This document shows positions 53,139 to 61,056 of a stretch of 64,000 nucleotides of DNA, one piece after another (position 1 is the stretch's first letter; the number at the start of each line of letters is the position of its first letter). This DNA comes from Geobacillus thermocatenulatus (GTDB taxonomy: Bacteria; Bacillota; Bacilli; Bacillales; Anoxybacillaceae): the NCBI RefSeq assembly GCF_002217655.1, contig NZ_NEWK01000001.1, positions 382,001 through 446,000 on the forward strand, written 5' to 3'. The notes beneath the pieces are model-generated. The model was not told the DNA's origin. It searched no databases and was given only the letters and a program-made list of their open reading frames with translations. Made by a program: the position numbers and the translations under genes.

Positions 53139-54530
53139 TTGTACATCCCCCCATCAACCGCTGCTTCGCCGCTTGTCGTCTGGCTCAATGGCCAGCGCCT
53201 ACCCCGAGAGCAGCTGCCGTTTCCCGATGGAGAAGTCGCTGCCGCCATCCAGACCGGTTCGCTATGCGAACAGCCTGGGCTCATCAACACAGCGCGCGGC
53301 TGGCGCTGCGTCCGTTGCGGAAACGACGATCCCTATCTGTTCGCCTCGTTTCCGTGCGCCCGCTGCGGATCGGATTGCGCGTATTGCCGCAAGTGTCTCG
53401 TGATGGGGCGCATCAGCTCCTGCACCCGCCTTGTTCATGCGGCGCTGCCGCTTCCATACGGCCGTTACGAAGCGCCGCTTTCCTGGGACGGGGAACTGTC
53501 CGCCGCTCAAGCGGAGGCGGCCCAGACAGTCCGCCAAGCGGTGCTGGATCGAAGAGAGCTGATCGTTTGGGCCGTATGCGGGGCGGGGAAAACCGAGATC
53601 TTGTTTCCCGCCATCGCTGCCGCCTTGGAGGAAGGTTGGCGCGTTGGCCTCGCCACGCCAAGGGTCGACGTCGTCCGCGAGCTCGCCCCGCGTTTTCAAC
53701 GGGCGTTCCCGCGCGTTCCGCTCGCTGTTTGGCACGGCGGAAGCGACGAGCGCGGGCAAATCGCCCCGCTTGTTCTTTCGACGACCCACCAACTGTTGCG
53801 CGCCTACCGCGCATTTGACGTCATGATCGTCGATGAAGTCGACGCCTTCCCGTATTCGGTCGAACCGATGCTTGAATACGCCGTCAGTCAAGCGCGGAAA
53901 GAACGCTCAAGCCTCATCTATCTCACCGCCACCCCGTCCCGCGCTTGGCAGCGCGACATCGCGAGAGGCAAACGGAACGCCGTCGTCATCCCCGCCCGCT
54001 ACCACGGTCATCCGCTCCCCGTCCCCGTGTTTGAATGGTGCGGCAATTGGCGCAAACGACTCGAGCGCGGCCGCTTGCCTGAAAACGTCTTCTCATGGGT
54101 TCTCCAGCGCCTTGAACAAGGAAAGCAAGCGTTTTTGTTCGTCCCACACATCGATGAGCTTGAAACGGTCGTCCGCCTGTTGCAACGAGTCGATGCCCGC
54201 ATCGTCGGCGTCCACGCCGAAGCCCCGGATCGCGCCGAACATGTGCAGGCGTTTCGCGACGGGCGCGTTCCGCTGCTTGTGACGACGACGATTCTTGAGC
54301 GCGGCGTGACGGTGCCGAACATCGATGTCGCCGTTCTCGGCGCCGAAGACCGCATCTTTACGGAAAGCGCTCTCGTGCAAATCGCCGGCCGCGTCGGCCG
54401 CCATGCGGCGTTTCCTGGTGGCGATGTCCGCTTTTTTCACCACGGGAAAACGAGCGAGATGGTGCGGGCGCGCCGCCACATCCTCCGCATGAACGAAGAA
54501 GCGAAGAAAAGGGGGCTGCTGTGTTCATGA
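53139..54530 (+). CDS. comFA: Competence DNA uptake helicase ComFA
   Basis: 463 residues from a TTG with AAAGGAG 9 bases upstream. An N-terminal four-Cys zinc region (CVRCGNDD, CARCGSDCAYCRKC) is followed by a superfamily-2 helicase: GAGKTEI Walker A, VDEVDAFPY (DEVD box), LTATPS and a C-terminal part with TTTILERGVTVPN and QIAGRVGRH. ComFA helps pull transforming DNA across the membrane. It is directly followed by comFC with no comFB between them. Confidence 0.95.
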   Translation: MYIPPSTAASPLVVWLNGQRLPREQLPFPDGEVAAAIQTGSLCEQPGLINTARGWRCVRCGNDDPYLFASFPCARCGSDCAYCRKCLVMGRISSCTRLVHAALPLPYGRYEAPLSWDGELSAAQAEAAQTVRQAVLDRRELIVWAVCGAGKTEILFPAIAAALEEGWRVGLATPRVDVVRELAPRFQRAFPRVPLAVWHGGSDERGQIAPLVLSTTHQLLRAYRAFDVMIVDEVDAFPYSVEPMLEYAVSQARKERSSLIYLTATPSRAWQRDIARGKRNAVVIPARYHGHPLPVPVFEWCGNWRKRLERGRLPENVFSWVLQRLEQGKQAFLFVPHIDELETVVRLLQRVDARIVGVHAEAPDRAEHVQAFRDGRVPLLVTTTILERGVTVPNIDVAVLGAEDRIFTESALVQIAGRVGRHAAFPGGDVRFFHHGKTSEMVRARRHILRMNEEAKKRGLLCS

Positions 54531-55219
54531 ACTGCCTTCTTTGCCATTCCCCGTACAATCCGATCGCGAGCTGGCGCCAGCTTCTTCTCCTCGAAGAACC
54601 AGACGTCCTTTGCCCGCGCTGCCGCGGGACGTTCGCCGTCATTCGCGGCCGCCTTTGCGAGATGTGCGGACGACTGCTTGAGGAGGCGGCGCCATCCGTG
54701 TGCGCCGACTGCCTTCGGTGGCAGGAAGACGAACAGTGGGGGAGGGCGCTCGTGAAAAACCGATCCGTCTATCTATACAACGACTGGATGAAAGACGTCG
54801 TCGCCTTATGGAAATTCCGCGGCGACTATGTCATCGTCGAGGCGTTCCGCCGTCCGTTTGTCCAAGCGTTTCGCCGCCATTTCGGCCGCGATTGGTGCAT
54901 CGTCCCGATCCCGCTGAGCCCCGAACGGCTTCATGAGCGCGGCTTCAACCAAGCGGAAGCGCTCGCCCGCCTGCTCCCATCCCCGTATTTCCCTTGGCTT
55001 TCCCGCAAACATTCCGAAAAGCAATCGAAAAAGTCGCGCCGCGAGCGGCTGGAGACCGACAACCCGTTTTTCCTTGCCGATCATCCGCCGCTTGACGGAA
55101 AACGAATCGTTCTCATCGATGACATTTACACAACGGGCATCACCGTCCGCCACGCGGCCCGCATCCTGCTTGAGGCAGGGGCGGCGGAGGTGGGAGCGTT
55201 GACGTTGGTGCGGGCGTGA
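54527..55219 (+). CDS. comFC: Competence protein ComFC
   Basis: About 230 residues; the ATG at 54527 overlaps the comFA stop. An N-terminal Cys-rich zinc part (CLLCHSPYN, CPRCRGTF, CEMCGRL, CADCLRW) precedes the phosphoribosyltransferase-like domain with VLIDDIYTTGITV as IVLIDDIYTTGITVRHAA. It binds single-stranded DNA and ComFA in other Firmicutes. A sigma-D promoter lies right after its stop, so the flagellar genes are separately expressed. Confidence 0.95.
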   Translation: MNCLLCHSPYNPIASWRQLLLLEEPDVLCPRCRGTFAVIRGRLCEMCGRLLEEAAPSVCADCLRWQEDEQWGRALVKNRSVYLYNDWMKDVVALWKFRGDYVIVEAFRRPFVQAFRRHFGRDWCIVPIPLSPERLHERGFNQAEALARLLPSPYFPWLSRKHSEKQSKKSRRERLETDNPFFLADHPPLDGKRIVLIDDIYTTGITVRHAARILLEAGAAEVGALTLVRA

Positions 55220-55225
55220 GCAGGC

Positions 55226-55253
55226 TAAACATTTGCCTGCGGGATGCCGATAT
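55226..55253 (+). promoter_or_regulatory. Sigma-D promoter upstream of the FliK-like gene
   Basis: TAAA at 55226, a 16-base spacer and GCCGATAT at 55246-55253 match the sigma-D consensus (TAAA, about 15, GCCGATAT). It lies 39 bases before the FliK-like start codon. Confidence 0.85.
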
Positions 55254-55291
55254 AAACAGTAGCAACCGAATGGAGCGGAAGGTGAACGGGG

Positions 55292-57436
55292 ATGGAAATT
55301 CGCAACGTTTTGACTAGGCAATCGATAACGTCGCCAAATCAAACGCTGGTGGTGCAAAAAGGGGAAACATACGATGCCGTCATCAAAGAAAGCCAAGGCG
55401 GCGCCGCCGTTGTCGTGATCAAAGGGATCGAAGTGCAGGTGCGAACGGAAGGGGAATGGCCGCAGGAAGGGCGTGTGGCCATCAAGATCGTCGGGGAACA
55501 AGACGGAGTTCCAGTGGCGCGAATCGTTCCCCGTCCCCCCCAAGAGACGGACAAACAAGCGGTTCATTTTTCTGCTTCTGAACCGTTATCGCCTGAGCTG
55601 AGACAGGTCGGGGCTTGGCTGCAAAAACATGGACAATCGCTCACAAAAGAGATCGTTTCCACCTTGCGTACCTTTTTCACCGAAGCCCCAGGCACCGCAG
55701 AGCAAAAACTCGATACCGTCCGCGCGGTTATCAATAAGCATTTAGAACTGACGGGCGTTCATCTTGCGGCCGTCCATGAGGCGCTGCATGGGAAGCCGCT
55801 CGGAGAGAGGCTCGTAGATATGGTAGAGGAGCTGAAGGTGAATGAACAAAAGAAATTCCGCGTTTCTATGGAAGGAAAATTGGACGGCAGTGCGTCAACT
55901 TCTATGTCCCGTGTTGATTTTCCACAAGAATTCGTTCAACCATTGCTGCAACGATTAACAGCTCTTTTGTCTGAAACGCATCAAAAGGGAAATGGCACAG
56001 AGATGACGCAAGCGATCCATTTATTGCGCGACAAGGTTCTTCGTGCTATCGAGCAACTGAAAAAAGAGCCGCATCTTGAACAAGCGCTTGACTTGATTCA
56101 AAAGGAGATTGGAGAAGGAGTTCAGATTCATCCAGCCTGGAGTCAGGCGTTCAACGAAGCATTGACGGAAGCGCGCCAGTCGATGGAGAACGGGAGAGAA
56201 CTTGCTGCCCGGAAAGTGTTATTCGATATGTTGAGTGACATGGAACAAACCTTTTCTTCGGGATCATCGGACCATGTTCCGCTTAATGGAGCATGGATGC
56301 AAGCGAGTGTGCCGATGCAAACGAAGGACTTTCTCGTGCAAACGGTCACAGCCAAAATGGCACAGACGTCCCGTGACTTTCAGATTGTGAAGCGCCATGT
56401 GATGCGCCATTTGGAGACGGTGCTGCACTGGATGGAACAAGGAGGACAAGCCGCCCGCTTGCAGACAAAACAGTACTTGGAAAGCGCCATTAAGCAGTTG
56501 GATAACGTCATTTTAAAAAGTAATTTGATGCTGTTTACGGACATGGCGACGGAAAAGCAGTTGATGAAGGCGAGCTCCCAGCTGGCCGAAGCGAAAAAGC
56601 GGCTTCGTCAAGGGGATGAGCAAGGAGCTCGAAAATTGGTCAATGGGGTAAAAGAGACCCTGGCGAATATGGAACTGAAACTTTCCGAAGCAAAAGTGAA
56701 ACATTTTGTCGCTGGCTTGGGCGAACCGCAGACGGATTTGTCAGAAACATTTTTCCGGCAAATGAACGAAGCGGCGCAGCCGTTCGTTGACGGGCCATCC
56801 GCACGGCAATTGTTTGAAGCACTCCGCCGCTTTGGCTTTACACACGATTATGAGGCGGCTGAGTCGCTCGTGCAGAAAGATGCCAACGGGGAAGGGACGC
56901 CACAGAACATGAAGGCAATGCTTCTGCAGCTCGCGCAAAGCGGAAATGAGCCCATCGCCCGACAGGCGGAACAGGCGTTAACGAATTTGACGGGTCAACA
57001 GCTGCTAAACCGATGGGACGCAGGAGTGGGCATGCAAAGCCTGTTCTTCTCCTTGCCGTTGCGATGGCAACATGACGTGCGGAACGTCAACGTCTATGTC
57101 AACGCCCGCCAAGATGGCGAGCGAATCGATTGGGAAAACTGTCAGCTCTATTTCTTGCTGGAAACGAAAAAGCTAGGAGACCTCGGCATTTTGCTTCAGG
57201 CGAATGAGCGAAACTTATCGATTACCCTTCGCAACGACCGCGATGACTTTGCTGAAAAAGCCGCGCCGTTCATCGATATGGCGAAAAAGCGATTGGAGGA
57301 GATCGGCTACCACGTCAAAACGGTCAACGTCGACAAGCTGACGAATGAAACGAAGCGGGAGGAAGAAGAAAAACGGGCGTCATCCGTTCGCCTGTACGGA
57401 CCGTTTACGGAAAGAGGGTATGATTTCACGATATGA
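55292..57436 (+). CDS. FliK-like flagellar hook-length-type protein (YlqG-like)
   Basis: 714 residues, cytoplasmic. The N-terminal ~75 residues form a small beta domain (LVVQKGETYDAVIKES). The middle is long, helical and Gln/Glu-rich. The C-terminal ~110 residues have the flagellar hook-length control fold: WQHDVRNVNVYVNARQDGER, LYFLLETKKLGDLGILLQA and LSITLRNDRDDF. The pairing with an FlhB-tail-like gene, overlapping by 4 bases, mirrors ylqG-ylqH of B. subtilis. The sigma-D promoter upstream places it in late flagellar expression. Its exact task is unknown. Confidence 0.7.
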   Translation: MEIRNVLTRQSITSPNQTLVVQKGETYDAVIKESQGGAAVVVIKGIEVQVRTEGEWPQEGRVAIKIVGEQDGVPVARIVPRPPQETDKQAVHFSASEPLSPELRQVGAWLQKHGQSLTKEIVSTLRTFFTEAPGTAEQKLDTVRAVINKHLELTGVHLAAVHEALHGKPLGERLVDMVEELKVNEQKKFRVSMEGKLDGSASTSMSRVDFPQEFVQPLLQRLTALLSETHQKGNGTEMTQAIHLLRDKVLRAIEQLKKEPHLEQALDLIQKEIGEGVQIHPAWSQAFNEALTEARQSMENGRELAARKVLFDMLSDMEQTFSSGSSDHVPLNGAWMQASVPMQTKDFLVQTVTAKMAQTSRDFQIVKRHVMRHLETVLHWMEQGGQAARLQTKQYLESAIKQLDNVILKSNLMLFTDMATEKQLMKASSQLAEAKKRLRQGDEQGARKLVNGVKETLANMELKLSEAKVKHFVAGLGEPQTDLSETFFRQMNEAAQPFVDGPSARQLFEALRRFGFTHDYEAAESLVQKDANGEGTPQNMKAMLLQLAQSGNEPIARQAEQALTNLTGQQLLNRWDAGVGMQSLFFSLPLRWQHDVRNVNVYVNARQDGERIDWENCQLYFLLETKKLGDLGILLQANERNLSITLRNDRDDFAEKAAPFIDMAKKRLEEIGYHVKTVNVDKLTNETKREEEEKRASSVRLYGPFTERGYDFTI

Positions 57437-57729
57437 TAGCGAACTATTTCAACCAAAAAAAGCAGAGATATATGAACGGCCCAACGGCGGCTGTCATCCG
57501 CTATGACGAATCGTCGGGCCAGTCGCCGACTGTCGTTGCTCAAGGGAGCGGACATGTGGCGCAGAAAATCATTGAACTGGCGAAACAGCATCACGTCCCG
57601 ATTCAAGAAGACCCACTGCTCGTGCAAAACTTGCTTCAGCTTGATCTAGGCGACCGCATCCCGCCGCAATTGTATGGGGTCATTGCCGAAATTTTGATTT
57701 TGATTGAAGAAATTGAAAAAAATGCTTAA
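57433..57729 (+). CDS. FlhB C-terminal-domain-like protein (YlqH-like)
   Basis: 98 residues. TAAVIRYDESSGQSPTVVAQG and AQKIIELAKQHHVPIQEDPLLVQNLL follow the cytoplasmic FlhB/EscU tail pattern, without the NPTH autocleavage site or membrane part. The C-terminus (DRIPPQLYGVIAEILILIEEIE) matches the end of such domains. YlqH/FlhX proteins can partly replace the FlhB tail in export switching. It overlaps the previous gene (ATGA). Confidence 0.82.
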   Translation: MIANYFNQKKQRYMNGPTAAVIRYDESSGQSPTVVAQGSGHVAQKIIELAKQHHVPIQEDPLLVQNLLQLDLGDRIPPQLYGVIAEILILIEEIEKNA

Positions 57730-57753
57730 ACATTGTCGACTCATCGCCGATAT
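57727..57753 (+). promoter_or_regulatory. Sigma-D promoter upstream of fliS
   Basis: TAAA at 57727, a 15-base spacer and GCCGATAT at 57746-57753 match the sigma-D consensus exactly. It overlaps the stop codon of the FlhB-like gene and lies inside the longest fliS frame. It therefore argues for the fliS start at 57770 and for separate expression of fliS and flagellin. Confidence 0.88.
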
Positions 57754-57769
57754 AAAAAACAGAGGGCAA

Positions 57770-58210
57770 ATGGGGGGCACGGCGTTGGACTTTTTAACCG
57801 AGGAATGGATTTACCAAAAAAACTCGCAGCAACTGACGGCATTGCTATATGAAGGATTGCTGGAATGTTTGGAAGAGGCCATCGCGGCCCTTGAACAAAA
57901 AGACTATTGGAAAGCGAACAAGCAGCTGCAAAAAGGAAACGACATCCTTCGCCGCCTCGGCGTGGGATTGCGCTATGACGCGGGCATCATCGCTCATCAG
58001 TTGGATGCGCTCTACAACTATATGGCTGAGCGCCTCATCGAGGCGAATATGAAAAAAGACGTGAAGATTGTTCAGGAAGTGTTGCGATTAACGACTACGA
58101 TTGCCACCGCTTGGAACGAGGCGCTCAAAAGCGGCGCCTCTTCTGCGCAAACGGCGCGAAATCCTAAAACAGCAGCGTATGAGCAGTTCATCGCCTATGA
58201 GCAATCTTAA
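57770..58210 (+). CDS. fliS: Flagellin export chaperone FliS
   Basis: 146 residues from the ATG at 57770, preceded by AGAGGG and by the sigma-D promoter; upstream ATG/TTG codons would lie in or before the promoter. The helical-bundle pattern reads FLTEEWIYQKNSQQLTALLYEGLLECLEEAI, with the FliS-typical L-x-L-Y-x-G motif, and later LGVGLRYDAGIIAHQLDALYNYMAERL. FliS binds the flagellin C-terminus and prevents premature assembly. It lies 18 bases before a flagellin gene. Confidence 0.85.
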   Translation: MGGTALDFLTEEWIYQKNSQQLTALLYEGLLECLEEAIAALEQKDYWKANKQLQKGNDILRRLGVGLRYDAGIIAHQLDALYNYMAERLIEANMKKDVKIVQEVLRLTTTIATAWNEALKSGASSAQTARNPKTAAYEQFIAYEQS

Positions 58211-58228
58211 GCAAAGGAGTCGGTTTCG

Positions 58229-59056
58229 ATGCGAATCAACCATAACATTCAGGCGCTCAACGCCTACCGCAATTTGGCGGCCAATCAATCGAGTATTTCG
58301 AAAAACTTGGAGCGCCTCTCCTCCGGCTTGCGCATCAACCGTGCGGCTGACGACGCAGCGGGGCTTGCCATTTCGGAAAAAATGCGCTCGCAAATTCGCG
58401 GCCTGCAAATGGCGGAACGGAACGCGCTCGATGCGATTTCGCTCATTCAAACAGCGGAAGGGGCGTTAAACGAAGTCCACAGCATCCTGCAGCGGATGCG
58501 CGAGCTGGCTGTGCAGGCGGCGAATGGGACGAACCAAGATACGGACCGCGAAGCGCTTGACAGCGAGTTTCAGCAGTTGATTGAAGAAATTGATCGTATT
58601 GGGCAAGATACGCAATTTAACAAAATGAATATTCTTGCTGCTGATCAAAATATCGATATCCAACTTGGAGCCAACAATGGGCAAACGTTGACATTATCTT
58701 GGAAACAGCAATTGAAAAACTCTCTTGGCGAGGATGCTACAGACATTAGCAATTTAAATATTAAAACGATTACTGATGCCCAGAATGCGATCACAACATT
58801 GGATAATGCCATCATCTCCGTATCCAAATCCCGTTCTAAGATGGGCGCTTACCAAAACCGCCTCGAGCATACCATTAACAACTTGACAACCGCGAATGAA
58901 AACTTAACTTCCGCCGAATCCCGCATCCGCGATACGGATATGGCGATGGAGATGGCCGAGTTTACGAAAAACAACATCTTGACGCAGGCGGCGCAGGCGA
59001 TGCTCGCGCAGTCGAACCAGCTGCCGCAAGGGATTTTGCAGCTGCTGAAAAGCTGA
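58229..59056 (+). CDS. hag: Flagellin
   Basis: 275 residues; AAAGGAG precedes the ATG. The D0/D1 N-terminal part is canonical (MRINHNIQALNAYRNL, LSSGLRINRAADDAAGLAISEKM split by no gap). The C-terminal D1/D0 part reads SRIRDTDMAMEMAEFTKNNIL, then QAAQAMLAQSNQLPQGILQLL. The central surface domain is short (about 100 residues) and its codons are more AT-rich, typical of the variable part. It forms the flagellar filament. A further hag after csrA, as in Bacillus, may exist outside the window. Confidence 0.95.
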   Translation: MRINHNIQALNAYRNLAANQSSISKNLERLSSGLRINRAADDAAGLAISEKMRSQIRGLQMAERNALDAISLIQTAEGALNEVHSILQRMRELAVQAANGTNQDTDREALDSEFQQLIEEIDRIGQDTQFNKMNILAADQNIDIQLGANNGQTLTLSWKQQLKNSLGEDATDISNLNIKTITDAQNAITTLDNAIISVSKSRSKMGAYQNRLEHTINNLTTANENLTSAESRIRDTDMAMEMAEFTKNNILTQAAQAMLAQSNQLPQGILQLLKS

Positions 59057-59068
59057 TTGAATCCGCAT

Positions 59069-59098
59069 CGGGCGGGGCATAAACGCCTCGCCCTTTTG
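59069..59098 (+). terminator. Terminator after flagellin
   Basis: GGGCGGGG and CCTCGCCC pair (one G-T) around a short loop and are followed by TTTT, 13 bases after the stop codon. Confidence 0.7.
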
Positions 59099-59139
59099 CT
59101 ATGGTTGTGCGATAATGGGGGTAGCGAGAGGTGATGGCG

Positions 59140-59577
59140 ATGGAAGTGCAAAAAGTGACGCGCACAGGGCTGGCGAATGTGGGCCGTAAAAATGACGTTC
59201 CCACGGAATCAGTGTCCTTCACCGAAGTGATGGCGAAAACACGCCGCGATGTTGTATGGGAGCGAATCAACGAACAAGTCCGGCAAATCGAGGAGCAAGG
59301 GAAAAAGCTCGCCGAGTCGCGGACGGTGGAGGATTTGCGCAAATACAAACAGCTCGTCAAGTCGTTTTTGGACGACGCTGTGAAAAACGGCCTCCAGCTC
59401 GAGGAACAACGTGGATTCAGCCGCGGCGGGCGCGCGCGCATTTATAAGCTCGTGAAGGAAGTCGATCAAAAGCTCGTTGAACTGACGAATGAAGTGTTGC
59501 AAAAAGAACAGCGTGGACTTGAGATTTTGCGGCTTGTCGGCGAGATTCAAGGGCTGATCATCAATATTTACACATGA
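59140..59577 (+). CDS. YaaR-like protein (DUF327)
   Basis: 145 residues; GAGAGGTG fits the ATG at 59140. A disordered N-terminus is followed by long helices: SFTEVMAKTRRDVVWERI, LRKYKQLVKSFLDDAVKNG, and DQKLVELTNEVLQKEQRGLEILRLVGEIQGLIINIY. This is the DUF327/YaaR pattern. The function is unknown. In B. subtilis yaaR lies elsewhere, so its place among flagellar genes is of interest. Confidence 0.82.
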   Translation: MEVQKVTRTGLANVGRKNDVPTESVSFTEVMAKTRRDVVWERINEQVRQIEEQGKKLAESRTVEDLRKYKQLVKSFLDDAVKNGLQLEEQRGFSRGGRARIYKLVKEVDQKLVELTNEVLQKEQRGLEILRLVGEIQGLIINIYT

Positions 59578-59812
59578 CGGACTCGTTTGCGGGTACAAGA
59601 GCGATTCTACAATGTTGCGTTGGTCATCAACATGGTTTCATTATCGACCTGCTTGTGGCTGTGGAAGATGGCTAACGGCGCTGCATGCCGAGATGCGGCG
59701 CTGACAGGGGGATGATGTCGGCGCCAAGCGGGTGATCACGAGAAGAGGCCGCTATTCGACCTAATCACTTTTATAAGGCGGCTTCATAGGCCATGATCGG
59801 GAGGGATGCGCG

Positions 59813-60223
59813 ATGGCGGAACTAGTCAATTGTTCAAAGTGCGGGCGGTTGTTTGTGAGATTATCGACACGTGACGTGTGCGAATCGTGCTATCAAGAAG
59901 AAGAGCGGCAATTTGAACGCGTTTACGCGTTTTTGCGCAAGCGGGAAAACCGCACGGCGACGATGGCGCAAGTGGTGGAGGCGACAGGCGTGGAGGAGAA
60001 GCTGATCATCAAATGGATTCGCGCGGGGCGGCTGCAGCTCGTCCATTTTCCGAATCTCGGCTATCCGTGCGACTCGTGCGGCGCGCTGATCCGTGAAGGG
60101 CGGCTGTGCGCCAAGTGTCTCGGCCAGCTGCAGGCTGACTTGCGGAGGGCGGAGAGGGAAAAGGAAGCAGAAGATCGTTCCCGCCGCGCCACTTATTACA
60201 GTCAAGATCGTAAAGAGCGCTAA
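59813..60223 (+). CDS. yvyF: Flagellar operon protein YvyF
   Basis: 136 residues. It has Cys-pair zinc motifs at the start (NCSKCGRLF, VCESCYQEEE) and after the middle (YPCDSCGALI, LCAKCLGQ), with a MerR-like helix-turn-helix between them (MAQVVEATGVEEKLIIKWIRAGRL). This matches the flagellar operon protein family named after B. subtilis YvyF. GGGAGGG lies upstream. The sigma-D promoter for flgM begins at its stop codon. Confidence 0.9.
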   Translation: MAELVNCSKCGRLFVRLSTRDVCESCYQEEERQFERVYAFLRKRENRTATMAQVVEATGVEEKLIIKWIRAGRLQLVHFPNLGYPCDSCGALIREGRLCAKCLGQLQADLRRAEREKEAEDRSRRATYYSQDRKER

Positions 60224-60247
60224 ACATTTTCCCTAACGCTCCGATAT
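60221..60247 (+). promoter_or_regulatory. Sigma-D promoter upstream of flgM
   Basis: TAAA at 60221, a 15-base spacer and TCCGATAT at 60240-60247; one base differs from GCCGATAT. The TAAA box is partly the yvyF stop codon. It lies 47 bases before the flgM start, as in Bacillus. Confidence 0.82.
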
Positions 60248-60294
60248 AAACAATAGCACGATGTGAACCGTGTCTCTCAAGCGAGGTGAACGCG

Positions 60295-60561
60295 ATGAAA
60301 ATCGACCATATCGGATCGACGGGCGTGAACCCGTACCAACGCCAGCTCGCCAAAACGGAGCGGTTGGCGGCGGGGAAGACGAAGGGCGATCAAGTGGAGA
60401 TTTCCAAAGAGGCGAAAGAGCTGCAAGAAGCGGCAAGCTGGGAACGGGCGCGGCAGGCGAAGCTGGAGGAGCTGCGCCAACAAATTGAGACCGGCGCCTA
60501 CCAAGTCGACCCGCGGGCGGTCGCCGAACGGATGATTGACTATTACCGAAACCAACGATAA
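60295..60561 (+). CDS. flgM: Anti-sigma-D factor FlgM
   Basis: 88 residues; GAGGTGAA precedes the ATG at 60295. N-terminus MKIDHIGSTGVNPYQRQ, a flexible middle with DQVEISKEAKELQEA, and the sigma-binding C-terminus LRQQIETGAYQVDPRAVAERMIDYY. It holds sigma-D inactive until the hook-basal body is finished. It heads the flgM-flgN-flgK-flgL run. Confidence 0.95.
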   Translation: MKIDHIGSTGVNPYQRQLAKTERLAAGKTKGDQVEISKEAKELQEAASWERARQAKLEELRQQIETGAYQVDPRAVAERMIDYYRNQR

Positions 60562-60576
60562 AGGAAGCGGATGGCG

Positions 60577-61044
60577 ATGATAGTTGCCCCTCTCATTCAT
60601 CTGTTGCGGATGCACATTGAGCTTTACGAAAGCTTGCTGGCGCTGTCGCGGCGGAAGACGGAAGCGCTGAAGAAAAACGACATCGAGGCGCTGTCGGCTT
60701 TGCTTGCCGATGAACAGAAGCATATTTTGGCCATCCGCCAGCTCGAAGAACGGCGGCAGCGCTGGCTGAAGGAGACGCTCGGCGATGAGGCGGCGACCCT
60801 CTCCCGATGCATGGATCTGGCAAAAGGCAAGGAGCGCGAGGAGCTGAGGGAATGCCAAGCGCGGCTTCAGACGGCCGTGAAGGCCGTGGCGGAGGCGAAT
60901 GAGCTCAATCGCCAGCTCATCGAACAGTCGCTCCAGTTTGTCACCGCGATGATCGAGACGTTCGCCCCGACGCCATCCACGTACAGCCGCACGCAACAAT
61001 ATGCCTCTTCGCCCGAGCGACCGCTGTTTGAATCGAAAGCGTAA
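60577..61044 (+). CDS. flgN: Flagellar chaperone FlgN (YvyG)
   Basis: 155 residues from the ATG at 60577 (AAGGAAG 9 bases upstream; the ATG at 60571 is the alternative). All-helical: LIHLLRMHIELYESLLALSRRKTEALKKNDIEAL and later NELNRQLIEQSLQFVTAMIE match FlgN. It should deliver the hook-filament junction proteins FlgK and FlgL, encoded next. The C-terminus is short and disordered. Confidence 0.9.
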   Translation: MIVAPLIHLLRMHIELYESLLALSRRKTEALKKNDIEALSALLADEQKHILAIRQLEERRQRWLKETLGDEAATLSRCMDLAKGKEREELRECQARLQTAVKAVAEANELNRQLIEQSLQFVTAMIETFAPTPSTYSRTQQYASSPERPLFESKA

Positions 61045-61056
61045 GGAGGAAGAACG

